From: Tuctoria greenei
Lineage: Eukaryota; Streptophyta; Magnoliopsida; Poales; Poaceae
Assembly: GCA_036927565.1 (NCBI GenBank)
Contig: JAYESD010000007.1
Span: 128,562,230 to 128,626,229, forward strand
Reading direction: 5' to 3'
DNA length: 64,000 nucleotides
The notes under the pieces are model-generated. The model saw only the letters and a program-made list of their open reading frames with translations, was not told the DNA's origin and searched no databases. Shown piece by piece: positions 1 through 9,884 of the stretch. A program made the translations under genes and the position numbers. Numbering within the stretch: the first letter of the stretch is position 1; every line of letters starts with the position of its first letter.

Positions 1-1023
1 GTACTTTGTAAATGGCATGTTACTTACAAGTAATCATGTTGATTTACTATTCGATTTTTGTCCTCTGATTTTGATGTTAAGGGGCATCAAGCTCATAAGG
101 CATACTTGTGTTGTACTTGAAAAGTATGACGTGTATGCAAATAAATAGTCTGCTCAGAAAAGTCAAGGTTAATTAATATTGGAACCAATTAGAAAATGTT
201 CGAACACAAGACGGTTCCAAGGACTTCTACTGTTAGAAGTTTTTTAAGTTGCTCAAACAATTAGTCATCTTGACATAGATTAAGAAACTGGGTTATTTTG
301 GCAAAAGTTAGTCCAATCCAAGGTTTTGGAATGGAGATAAGAGTTAATCTGCAGTTATGCAATTAACTAAGATCTCATGATAATATTAGTATTTTAATGA
401 GCCATGGATCATTAAAACTGAGTTTCTACGAGATTTGTAGTAAAATCCTCATTAGTAAAATAACACTCGCAGTAGGAGCTTTGTTGAGGAACTAGCTCCA
501 AACCTAAAGTCACCGCATCGTGAATGATGTATACTAAATTAAGATGAGACCACTGAGCACACACCATATGAAACCTGGGTTAAGTGTGGTTGATAGCATA
601 GAACCACCTAAGATCATGTACTTCTGAGGCAACAAGTTAAATGTGGCGCCAAACACATTGACGTCAATTGTGTGTTGCAAAAGAAGTAAATCCAGGAACA
701 TGCTAAATATTGATAATTGGGCAATCAGATTCATGCGAATCCTCGCGGTACCGCATACAAAAGGACTTCCACCCAATGTGTTCGGAGAACACATTACGCG
801 TATGAGTTTAAGGAAGAACCTATGATCTCCTGGATATTTAGGGGCCAAACTCAGTTTTAGGATATGTTTCTAAGTGTGAGATATAATGTGGTCGTTGAGT
901 CAAGCAGTACGTAACTGGCTGTCTTCGATGCACCGTTCCCTTTATGTCAAGCATGAGGAAATAATATCAAAAGTCTATGTGCTTAGAAGATCGGCTTATG
1001 TGACCTGTGATCAAGGGGGAGAA
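1..1023 (+). other. 3' internal remnant of an unidentified LTR retrotransposon
   Basis: This stretch ends in a purine tract directly followed by an LTR that starts TGTTAG, so it is the 3' part of an element whose 5' part lies left of the window. No reading frame is long enough or similar enough to a known pol or gag domain. The minus-strand frame at 534-848 has no recognisable motif and I treat it as chance. The arrangement GGGGGAGAA next to TGTTAG resembles copia elements, but the superfamily is inferred from that alone. Confidence 0.5.
1013..1023 (+). promoter_or_regulatory. Polypurine tract before LTR
   Basis: AAGGGGGAGAA lies directly against the LTR start at 1024. This is the position of the plus-strand primer in LTR retrotransposons and sets the element's orientation as plus. 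Confidence 0.7.
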
Positions 1024-1535
1024 TGTTAGAAATTAATTAAGGTGGTCACAGTATAATTAGGGGTTGGTTACTTTTGTGACCAACCCGGACTCTATCTTCC
1101 CCAACTATCCTGATCGGGGACAGAACCCCAACTAATTCGGTTTGGGGTGGGCCCCCTCGGGTGCCCTCTCACCTCTATATAAGGAGAGCCCTGCTCTCAT
1201 AATTTGCAATCAATATAATCCCGAAATTAGTTAAGGAGCACCAATCACTCAAGAGGGAAATTCGGGGAATGTTCCATCGCCCACAAGTTCACAGGAGAAG
1301 GCATAAGGAGGAGGCACCGGTGGTACTCGACACCTCTACACCAAGTGAACTTCACTAACATGCATCTCCATGGCGTCATCTTCATCTACATCTCAAGGTA
1401 CAACCCCAGGTATGAACTTCCCCTTCTGATTACTCTCACCAAAGTAGATTAGGACTTGATTATACTCTCTGTTAAGCACTAGCCGAAACCCTAATAGTCA
1501 ATTAGGGCATTAGCAATGCACCTAAAAATTTAACA
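1024..1535 (+). repeat. 3' LTR of the left-edge retrotransposon (512 bp)
   Basis: The unit begins TGTTAGAAAT and ends ATTTAACA, giving the inverted ends TGTTA/TAACA. A TATATAA promoter box lies at 1176-1182, after a GC-rich U3. The base run after the end (1536-1540, ATACG) should be the target-site duplication, but the partner copy is outside the window. Confidence 0.75.
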
Positions 1536-1717
1536 ATACGGAGTTGTGCTTCCTGCGTGGTCGCCACTCCCCGGCATGGTGTGCACCACACGTGGTCAAC
1601 ATGCTACGCGCCGGCAACTACGATGAGTTTGCACGATTCGATGAGCACACGTTCGACACCTACATGGACCCAGAGCTGGCCCAGGACGTGGCGAGCTTCC
1701 ACCTCGTGCAGGGTGAT
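1536..1717 (+). other. Orphan coding-like patch between two LTRs
   Basis: This 182-bp island sits between the LTR ending at 1535 and the Tekay LTR beginning at 1718. Frame 2 (from 1544) is open across it, GC-rich, and reads like protein sequence, with the stretch NMLRAGNYDEFARFDEH and then YMDPELAQDVASFHL. The frame then runs into the LTR by chance. It differs in base composition from both neighbours. I do not recognise the family; it may be an exon fragment of a host gene or of another element that received the flanking insertions. Confidence 0.35.
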
Positions 1718-2076
1718 TGTGACGCCCGGTTCCGAAAAAAGAACCAAGCTAATGCATATGTGTGCCCAGGATGTTCAACACACATACACGAGTGCATTCA
1801 CAAAAGAGTATACAGAAAATTACCACAGAACAAGATTAATTAACCAAATTTTATTAAACAAAACATATTATCCTCAAATACACTCTCTAATGATTATTAA
1901 TGACAAGTTCAACTAATGCAGCGGAAATACTCTAATTAAGCAAACTAAACAGCTAGGCAGCATAAGCAATAGGGTATAGCGCAGCTCCAATCAACACCAC
2001 AGGCAAGCTGACGGTAGACACGACCTAGAACTCCGCATTATCACCATTAAACTCCCAATCATGACCTGCAACTGTT

Positions 2077-2095
2077 GGGGGGGGGGGGGGGGGGG
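2077..2095. repeat. Homopolymer of 19 G
   Basis: An uninterrupted run of G within the Tekay LTR. Such runs are unstable in replication and in sequencing, so the exact length should not be trusted. Confidence 0.9.
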
Positions 2096-3913
2096 AATTG
2101 CAAGAGTGAGTACATGTTGTACTCAGCAAGTGTGGAAAGTATGACATGTGGCTTATTCAAATGACGACAATAATAATAGCAAAGTGCTGAAAAGTATATT
2201 AAAACATTTGAAAAGCAATATATTATATGTATGTGAAATAAACCCATCATAATCATAAGTAATATCATAATACCAGTCCATAATTCACCATTCTCATCAA
2301 TAATTCCAGATTTCACCATTTGCCAATAACCATATTCAATACCAGAAATAAATCCATAACCATAATATCAACCATAATCATTCCAAATCCCAATTTCCCT
2401 CAAATCATGGAAGTTGTCCAGGTACTCATAACCGGGAGCACGGATATCATGATAGTTTTATTAGACTCTGCAGAGTTTGTACCTCTTTACTCACGTGTTT
2501 GTGATTTCATCACCTTTCGATGACTAAAACCTCTATTATGCCGTTTCACACTTCCGTCGGTGTGTGGCCAAGAGATCACAAAATAGCCTTTACAAATGGA
2601 TTACTAGCCTATTTAGATCCCACTGAGGTTTCACCGGTGGTGATGTCTCCTACAGAGCACATCTTCAACCAAGGGCCCCCTCTTGAGCCATTCGGATCCT
2701 AGGGTAGTCCCACCAATCATCAACAAACCCAATCCGACTCCCTCTTCCCCGAGCATCCATAATGGTCCAAATAGCACTGGCAAAGCCCTAATTAATCAGC
2801 TACGCCGCATTCATACTCGGCCTCGTGGTGGCACTGTAGTCCTGGCTTATTCTCGCATGAACCGGTCCTTAGATCTAAAGCAAGCAAACCACCATATCAT
2901 CCAACCCATCCACATACCAGGCTTGGTTAGATCACCCATTACCATATCATATTTATCCAGTTCACATTAACCAGAATATCATTAATGCATAATTAAATGT
3001 GTAGTGTAGTTTTCCCATCCCAATTAATTAAGCGATGCAAAAGGTAGAAACCCTTCCCGACTCGCTACCATGTATTCCAGGTGACAAGGGTGGTTAAACA
3101 AAGCTAGTAAACTTCCTATCATAGGATTCCCATCAAATTGACACAAGCATGCAGTTTTGCAAACAAAACATTTATTTTAAAACAGGATCAATATACTTCA
3201 AGGACACTTGCCTTGCTCTTGCGGTTGATTAGGGTCAAAGCCTTCAAACTCTTGGTGTTGTAGATCCTCCGCGGCACTCCCTAGCGCAAATCTGTCTAAT
3301 ACGCACAATAAACATACAAGACAAGAAACACAATCAAAGAGTGCACAAATATTACTCAATATGACATGACATGCACGATTAATGCAAATGCAAGGTAGAA
3401 CTTGTCAATAGATTGCTTTTAATGATCAATAACTAGTTCTAATAGCTTTTAACAAGTTTATACAGGTTTGGAGTTGATTAGGTCAGTTCTTGGAATTAAT
3501 TCAACACAATTTATCCAGGGAAATCAGACTAGTCCGCTAGGGACTGGACAAGTACGCACTTTGCGAGATCAGCAGATTAGGGTTTTCTAGATTGACATGA
3601 ATTTGGAGATTAGGGGTTGAGTTCACGTAAGGAAAAGATAATAGAAGGTATACCAGGTGTTTAGGACTCAGATGAATCAAGAAACTTGGAGGTAGCACAA
3701 GGATCTTAATGATCTAGGGTTGGTGATGAACTTGGAGATGAATTGGTGATGAGGGACGAAAACTTGGTGGAGATCTTGATCCTCTTTCGTTTCCTCCTCT
3801 TCTTCTTCTTGCTTGGGATCTTCTCCTCCCTTCTTGGTGGTGGCTCTCCACAAACTAGGGTTTGGGTGGGGTGGAAAAGTGGCAAATAGATGTCAAGCTA
3901 AGGGGTGGGGCTG

Positions 3914-3921
3914 TTTATATA
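3914..3921 (-). promoter_or_regulatory. TATA box of Tekay LTR
   Basis: The plus strand reads TTTATATA, which is TATATAAA on the minus strand, about 640 bp into the LTR from its 5' end at 4557. Position and strand fit the promoter of this LTR. Confidence 0.5.
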
Positions 3922-4089
3922 GAGGTGGAGGCTAGGGTTAGATGGACTTCGAGTTTGAGAGGAGTAGAGGCCGGTTTAGTGTCCCACATGGACTCTAAAA
4001 GAGTTAGGCACGACATCCCTAGGCCCACTTAACGTGAAACCCAAGAAACAAGTCGTAAAACAAAAGATCAACTCGGAGTCACAAAATAT

Positions 4090-4420
4090 TGCACAAGTCC
4101 GAAAAGGACCAGACTAGTACGAAGTGGTCCAGAGAGGAAATTGGACAAGTCTGGCCTAAAATAGGGCAAGTCCAACTTTAGTCAAAGAGGAAATCGGACA
4201 AGTCCGCTGGAACACCGGACTAGTCCGAAAAAGTCCAGGAACTTAGCAAATTTTCAAGGATTCATGGAATATCAGACTAGTCTGCACAAAATCGGACAAG
4301 TCTGAAAGTTTCCAGAGGCAAAATCGGACTAGTCCGCAGTGAAAACGGACAAGTCCGTTTTTAGTCAGAGAGAAATCGGACTAGTCCGCAGTAAAATCGG
4401 ACTAGTCTGCACTTTCCTGC
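4090..4420. repeat. Cluster of GGACTAGTCCG-type palindromes in Tekay LTR
   Basis: Eight or so short units of the form (C)GGAC-T/A-AGTCCG recur at spacings of about 20-60 bp, for example near 4212, 4268, 4324, 4347, 4377 and 4397, with an outlier near 3528. The core GGACTAGTCC is its own reverse complement. The same word fills the unrelated LTR at 62608 onwards. Confidence 0.8.
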
Positions 4421-4445
4421 ATTTTAAGTGCGGTTTTGTTCCAAA

Positions 4446-7142
4446 TCAATTTAAATGCTCCAAATCAATTTTAAACTTGTTCCTCTTGTTGTGGGTTAAT
4501 GTTAAACATGTATATGAGTGTATGTAGGGCATGATGCATGAAAATGAGGGTGTTACAAACCTACCCCCCTTAAAATGAATCTCGCCCTCGAGATTCGACC
4601 TGGAAGAGAAGAGATAGGGAAAGTCCTTCTTGGTATCATCCTCCAATTCCCACGTCGCTTCTTTTTCTGTGTGGAGCTTCCATTGAACTTTACACCATCT
4701 AATAACCTTGTTCCTTGTGACTCTCTCCTTAGTTTCCAAGATTTTGACCGGTTGTTCGGCATAAGTCAAATCTTCCTCTAGTTCCAATTCTTCCATTGAC
4801 ACTTGTTCTTTCGGTACTCTCAAACACTTCTTGAGCTGGGAAACATGAAAGACATCATGGACATCTGAAAGATGAGCTGGCATCTCCAACTTATACGCTA
4901 CTTCTCCTCTTTTATCCAAAATCTTGAATGGTCCAATATAACGAGGTGCGAGCTTGCCCCTTATGTTAAACCTCTTATGACCTCTCATTGGTGACACCTT
5001 GAGGTAAACAAAATCTCCTATTTCAAAGGCTAATTTCCTTCTCCTATTGTCCGCATAGCCTTTTTGCCTTGATTGGGCTGCCCTCAAGTTTTCACGAATT
5101 ATTTGGACTTGCTTTTCGGCTTCTTGCAACACATCCGGACCAAATACTTGAGTTTCTCCTTCCTCATTCCAGAATAAAGGTGTCCTACACTTCCTCCCAT
5201 AAAGCGCTTCATACGGTGACATTTTCAAGCTTGCTTGGTAACTATTGTTGTATGAAAATTCTGCATACGGCAAGCTTTTGTCCCAACCTTTCCCATGTTT
5301 CAAAGCACAAGCTCTTAACATGTCCTCCAAAATCTGATTGGTCCTCTCAGTTTGTCCATCCGTTTGAGGATGATATGCTGAACTAAAATTCAACCTTGTT
5401 CCCAAAGCTTCATGCAACTTTTGCCAAAATCTGGAAGTAAATTGAGAACCTCTATCTGAGACTATCTTCTTAGGGACTCCATGTCGACACACAATATGCT
5501 CCATGTATATTTCGGCCAATTGTGCAGTTGTATATTTGGTCTTCAAAGGGACAAAATGAGCTGACTTGGTTAAGCGATCCACAATTACCCAAATTGAGTC
5601 ATACCCGGACTGAGTACGTGGTAACCCAACTATGAAGTCCATACCGATTCCTTCCCACTTCCATTCCGGGATCTTCAATGGTTGCAATAATCCAGCTGGC
5701 CTTTGATGTTCTGCCTTGACTCGTTGACACACATCACACAATGCCACATATTCAGCTATGTCCTTTTTCATGCTATCCCACCAATAGCAAGTCTTCAAGT
5801 CTTTGTACATCTTCGTACAACCGGGATGAATTGAGTACGGCGAGTCATGTGCCTCCTTTAATATTGTCTCCCAAATATGCTTTACATTAGGCACAACGAT
5901 TTTCTTTCCCAGCCATAAGGTGCCATGTTCGTCCTCATCAAATCTGAATTCTCTCCCTTCTTCGGTCCTTTCCTTGATTTCCTTGATCTCTTTATCCGCG
6001 GCCTGTGCTTCTCGAATTTCTTGCTCCAGGGTTGGGTTTAACTCCATCATCTCCATCTCATTTACAAATCTGAGGTTCAACCTTTCAAACTCTTTACATA
6101 ACTCGGATGGTAACTCTCGAACTATGAGTTGATGACTTATTCCTTTTCTACTCAAAGCATCGGCCACTACATTGGCTTTTCCCAGATGAATGTTGATTCC
6201 CAAATCATAATCTTTGATGAGCTCCAACCATCTTCGTTGCCTCAAGTTCAGATCCGTTTGTGTGAAAATATACTTCGAACTCTTATGATCCGTATAAATT
6301 TCACACCTATGTCCAAGGATGTAGTGTCTCCAAATCTTCAATGCATGTACCATGGCCGCGAGTTCCAAATCGTGCGTGGGGTAATTCTGCTCATGTTTCT
6401 TCAATTGTCTCGACACATAGGCTACTACTTGACCTTCTTGCATAAGCACACATCCAAGTCCTTGTCTTGATGCGTCGAAATATATGTCAAAAATCTTGCT
6501 TACATCCGGCAATACCAAAACTGGAGTTGTTGTTAACCTCTTCTTCAACTCCTCAAAACTGTTTTGACAAGCTTGAGTCCATTGGAACGCCTTTCCTTTC
6601 ATTAGCAATTCAGTCATAGGCTTGGCTATCTTGGAAAAGTCCTTGATGAACCTACAGTAATATCCAACCATCCCAAGAAAACTCCTTATTTCCTTTGCAT
6701 TTTGTGATGGTTCCCACTTCAACACGTCTCTCACTTTTTCGGGGTCAACCGATACTCCTCCTCCTGAAATTATATGACCCAGAAACGACACCTCTTTCAA
6801 CCAAAACTGACACTTGGTGAACTTGGCATACAATTGATGTTCCTTCAGTTTTTGCAACGTAAGCCTCAAGTGTTCCTCATGTTCCTTCTCATCCTTCGAG
6901 TAGATCATAATGTAATCAATAAACACCACAATGAAATTATCCAAGTACTCCATGAAGACCTTATTCATGAGGTACATAAAATAGGCAGGTGCATTGGTCA
7001 AACCAAAGGACATCACGATGTACTCGTATGATCCATACCGTGTTCTAAAGGCCGTCTTGGGTATGTCCGATGGTCTAATCTTCATTTTAAAGTATCCTGA
7101 CCTCAAATCAATCTTAGAGAAGACACAACACCCTTCATCTGA
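4446..7142 (-). pseudogene. Tekay-type pol: RT, RNase H, integrase, chromodomain
   Basis: One long frame (7106 to 4446, 886 codons) carries most of a Ty3/gypsy polyprotein that would copy and integrate the element. Counting from the Met at 7106: end of reverse transcriptase (1-140); RNase H (about 207-330, FDASRQG near 209); integrase zinc finger with H420, H427, C457 and C460; integrase core D490, D551, E587 with the usual 35-residue D-E spacing; and a C-terminal chromodomain (about 782-834, ending in TWELEDD) that in this family directs insertion to heterochromatin. The RT active site reads FIDY at 62-65 where FIDD is expected, so the second catalytic Asp is gone. The frame runs through the purine tract into the LTR, so the last 50 or so codons are not part of the native protein. 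Upstream, RT continues in other frames (7107-7142), showing frameshifts. Confidence 0.9.
4558..4573 (-). promoter_or_regulatory. Polypurine tract of Tekay element
   Basis: The minus strand reads TTAAGGGGGGTAGGTT immediately before the LTR start TGTAACACCC. This primes plus-strand DNA synthesis and fixes the minus orientation. Confidence 0.75.
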
Positions 7143-7756
7143 TCAAACAAGTCTTCTATGCGTGGCAAGGTGTACTTGTTCTTGATTGTTACCTTCGTTG
7201 AGAGCTCGGTAATCCACACACATCCTTTGGGTTCCATCCTTCTTGTACACAAATAGCACGGGCGCTCCCCAAGGTGAAGAACTAGGGCGAATAAAACCTT
7301 TCTCTAGTTGCTCTTGAATTTGTTTCTTGAGCTCCGCTAGTTTCGTAGGAGGCATCCCATATGGCCTCTTTGCTATAGGTGCAGTTCCAGGTATTAAATC
7401 AATAACAAAATCAATGTCTCGATCAGGTGGCATACCTGGCAACTCTTCTGGAAAAACATCCAAAAATTTACACACCATCGGAATCTCCTCAATTGCGACA
7501 CCATCCATATGATTCAGCTCCAATTGCTTTGGTGCGGTTTGAGATGCTTCAAACTCTACGGTGATCCCTTCTTCATTAGTCAACTTCACCATCTTTGTGG
7601 CACACTCAATAACTCCATTGTGCTTCCTCAACCAGTCCATGCCAAGTATAATGTCCAATCCTTGAAATCCAAAACAATGAGGTTGGCGGAGAAGTCTACC
7701 CCCCTTATTCTAAGGCTTACTTTGGGACATACTATATTTGTCCTCATCTCTCCTCC
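7143..7756 (-). pseudogene. Tekay-type pol: protease end and start of RT
   Basis: The frame at 7658-7143 reads from the end of the aspartic protease (DIILGMDWL, the conserved segment after the active site) through the connection into reverse transcriptase (RPYGMPPTKLAELKKQ, then SSPWGAPVLFV and VDYRALN). It leaves frame after RALNEG near 7180. On the other side, protease sequence (RGVDFSANLIVLDF) continues in a different frame up to about 7740, so there is a frameshift near 7665. The protease active-site DTG, gag, primer site and 5' LTR are absent because the element stops at 7756. Confidence 0.85.
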
Positions 7757-7806
7757 AGAAGCCGAAAAGCAAGTCCAAATAATTCGTGAAAACTTGAGGG
7801 CAGCCC
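7757..7806 (+). repeat. 50-bp inverted copy of the Tekay integrase at a break junction
   Basis: These 50 bases are an exact reverse complement of 5075-5124, which encode integrase residues around EKQVQIIRENLRAAQ of the same element. They join the truncated protease end (7756) to GC-rich non-Tekay DNA (7807). A short templated copy in reverse orientation at a truncation is typical of filler DNA left by end-joining repair. Confidence 0.9.
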
Positions 7807-8497
7807 CGCGGTCCATGCTTGGCACGACACGGCACGCGCCGCGGGCCATGCTTGGGCCGGCGCAACACAGTTTTCAGCCCGAATTTTGAATCAGCCCGAA
7901 ATAAGTCCATCGGCATGAATGTAGCACGTAATGGAATGAAATAAGGCCTTCCTGCCCCCGAGTCCCGACCATTGCAGCATTGCCTCTTGCCCCCGAGTCC
8001 CATTGTCTAGTGTTAGGTCATGCTACTGCCTCACCCTGTCAGCCGTGCCATGCCACCACTGTTGGTCGCCCACACCACACTGTCGTTGTCGTTAGCCCAC
8101 GCCACGCCGCCACTACTTCTTCCCCAAGCGACGTGCCCACGTGTGCAGCTCACCTCCAACACCCAGGCTGCACGCCAGCACCCGCACCACACGCGGCACG
8201 CCCACGACCACTCCAAGCCACCATTGGTCACCCATGCCAACCTCCACCATCGGTTCCCAGACCACGCCACAACCGATCTCCCCTCATGATGCGCCACTGC
8301 TTGTGGCTCACCTCCGACACCCACGACATGCACCAACACCCACGCCACGCACAGCGCGCCCATAGCCACGCAACGCCACATGTGGTGCGCCCATAGTCAC
8401 GCCATGCCACGTCGCCATCGCTGCTGCGTGCCATGCCCACACCACACCACCATCACGACGAGCCCATGGCCAAACAATATGCTTCCATCTATGGGTA
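7807..8497. other. GC-rich region with CCACGCC-like repeats, no assignable gene
   Basis: From about 7980 to 8480 the sequence is very rich in CAC, GCC and CCACGCC words, and all six frames stay open by composition alone, giving Pro/His/Ala/Thr-rich translations on the plus strand. No domain is recognisable. It may be the leader or a low-complexity N-terminal region of the adjacent hAT gene, or a separate GC-rich repeat. Confidence 0.4.
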
Positions 8498-8675
8498 GTG
8501 CTAGTAGGAAAAAAACTAGGGTCATTATTCTGCCATGGTCGCGGCTCCCATGGCCTTGGTCGCGACCCTAGCTACAGGCATGGTCACGGACCTAGCATGT
8601 CATCCATTCCCGAGGTCGAGCATCCTGATCCACATCATCTATCCCCAAGCATGGGAGACTATGGGATGGATGATA
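8498..8675 (+). pseudogene. hAT transposase N-terminal segment (putative)
   Basis: The plus frame is open from 8498 through the LTR boundary and reads HGRGSHGLGRDPSYRHGHG, then VEHPDPHHLSPSMGDYGMDD before the solo LTR at 8676. The sequence after that LTR (9885 on) resumes with MDGVDGYEEEQGECDE, an acidic continuation of the same style. I infer one low-complexity N-terminal region interrupted by the LTR. The start codon is not determined. Confidence 0.4.
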
Positions 8676-9884
8676 TGTCGAAGTGTTAGAACGACACTTC
8701 TCCCAGGTCTGCTTAGTTGCAACCCACGAAGGTTCTTTTTTAGGATGGGCTAGTCTCCACTTAGGTCGCGCGTATGAGAGATAGTGAGCACGGTGGTTTA
8801 CATGGTTTAGGCCGCCGGAGCGTAACACCCTACGTCCACAGTGAGAGTGTGCTGCTTGAGTCTTATGAGCTACAAAAGCTTGTGAGGGTTTGAGTGTGTC
8901 TAAATGACGTATCTAGAGTCGTGGCTGCCCAAACCTTTTATAGTAAGGTCGTGCACCTTACAAGTGGGACATGTGGTCTGACATGTGGCCCCAGGGCGAT
9001 CTTATGCATGTACAAGATCTAAGGGTTTACTACCCCCTGCAGCCTCTGACCGCACCTTGAAGACCCGCCATCTTGTCGCGTCAGACGCTAGGGGCTAGTG
9101 GTGGTCGTTATTGTTGGCAGGGAATGTCTTGTCTATCTTGTCACTGCAAGCTACCCAGTCAGTAGCATGGGGTAGCTCTACAGCGCCTTCATTGCAATGT
9201 GATTGGGCACAGCAGCACCTGACAGGGGCACAAGCTGTGTTGTGCGCATGGGGGAAGGTGCATGCTTTCAATGCATGACTTGGACAGGGCAAGCCGCCCT
9301 TTACTCCCACAACCTACCGCTCGGGGCAAGTTGCAAGATGCATGGCAGCACCAGAGTCCGTCTTTGCGATGGAGGTCAAGTCCTATGTTGTGGGCCACAT
9401 GGCCGCTCTGGAGCCTAACTCTGAAGAGAGTTGGGGGTCTGACGCTGCTGAACAAGTGGTGGCTCTGGAACCCGCCTTGGCCGGGGAGGACGGTCGATGC
9501 CATGACCCACGTGGTGGCACCAGAGCCCACTCCTATCTAGGAGTGGGGTCAGGTCCTTCTGGACGCGTGGTGACCTGGGAGCCCATCTCCGCGGAGGAGC
9601 CGGGTCCCGACCAGGGGTCCATATGGTAGTACTGGAGCCCGCCCTTGAGGAAGGAAGGGGTTCGGACCTGCTAGAGACGTGGTGACCTGGGGATCCCATC
9701 TCTGCAAGGGAGCTGGGTCCCGAGCAGGGGTCCACATGGTAGTATCGGAGCTCGCCCCTGAGGAGGGAAGTAGTTTGAGCCTGTTGGAAACATGGTGCCA
9801 CAAGACTCTGCCTCAGCAGGGAGGCAGGACACTTAGGTGTTTCGATGCTGTGCGCGGAGGTACCCGGTATGTTGGGTACCGACA
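8676..9884 (-). repeat. Solo LTR of a Retand/RIRE2-like gypsy element
   Basis: On the minus strand it starts TGTCGGTACCCAAC at 9884 and ends CTTCGACA at 8676. The start matches the first bases of the Retand LTR at 46457 (TGTCGGTACCC). A TATAAAA box on the minus strand lies at 8936-8942, followed by a U5-like segment with GGGTGTTACGCTCCGGCGG, similar to GGGTATTACGCTTTGGCGG at 47185. No primer site follows on the left and no purine tract on the right, so no body is attached. The flanking five bases (TGATA and ATATC) do not match, so a clean duplication is not preserved. Confidence 0.65.
9547..9800. repeat. Imperfect tandem repeat, unit about 110 bp
   Basis: Two adjacent units (about 9547-9655 and 9656-9770) and part of a third share the order GGTGACCTGGG, CCCATCTC, GGGTCCCGA, CAGGGGTCCA, ATGGTAGTA, GGAG-C-CGCCC and GAGGAAGG. 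They lie in the U3 part of the solo LTR. Related phrases further left (9430-9545) suggest an older, more diverged unit. Tandem U3 repeats of this size often carry promoter or enhancer elements; that role is inference. Confidence 0.75.

Larger units (their letters stand above)
1718..4557 (-). repeat. 3' LTR of Tekay-type gypsy element (about 2.84 kb)
   Basis: Read on the minus strand it starts TGTAACACCC at 4557 and ends GGGCGTCACA at 1718, the terminal form usual for the Tekay/Del chromovirus lineage. Its purine tract and the pol end lie just to the right, so this is the downstream LTR. A minus-strand TATATAAA box lies at 3914-3921. The LTR contains a 19-G run (2077-2095) and a cluster of GGACTAGTCCG palindromes (about 3528-4420). 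The matching 5' LTR is missing because the element is cut off at 7756. Confidence 0.75.

Noticed and set aside
534..848. 104-codon minus-strand frame
   Set aside because: No recognisable motif, no partner and a typical chance frame in a noncoding retrotransposon remnant.
7980..8440. Overlapping long frames on both strands (up to 138 codons)
   Set aside because: All six frames stay open because the DNA is very GC-rich and repetitive; translations are low-complexity without domains.
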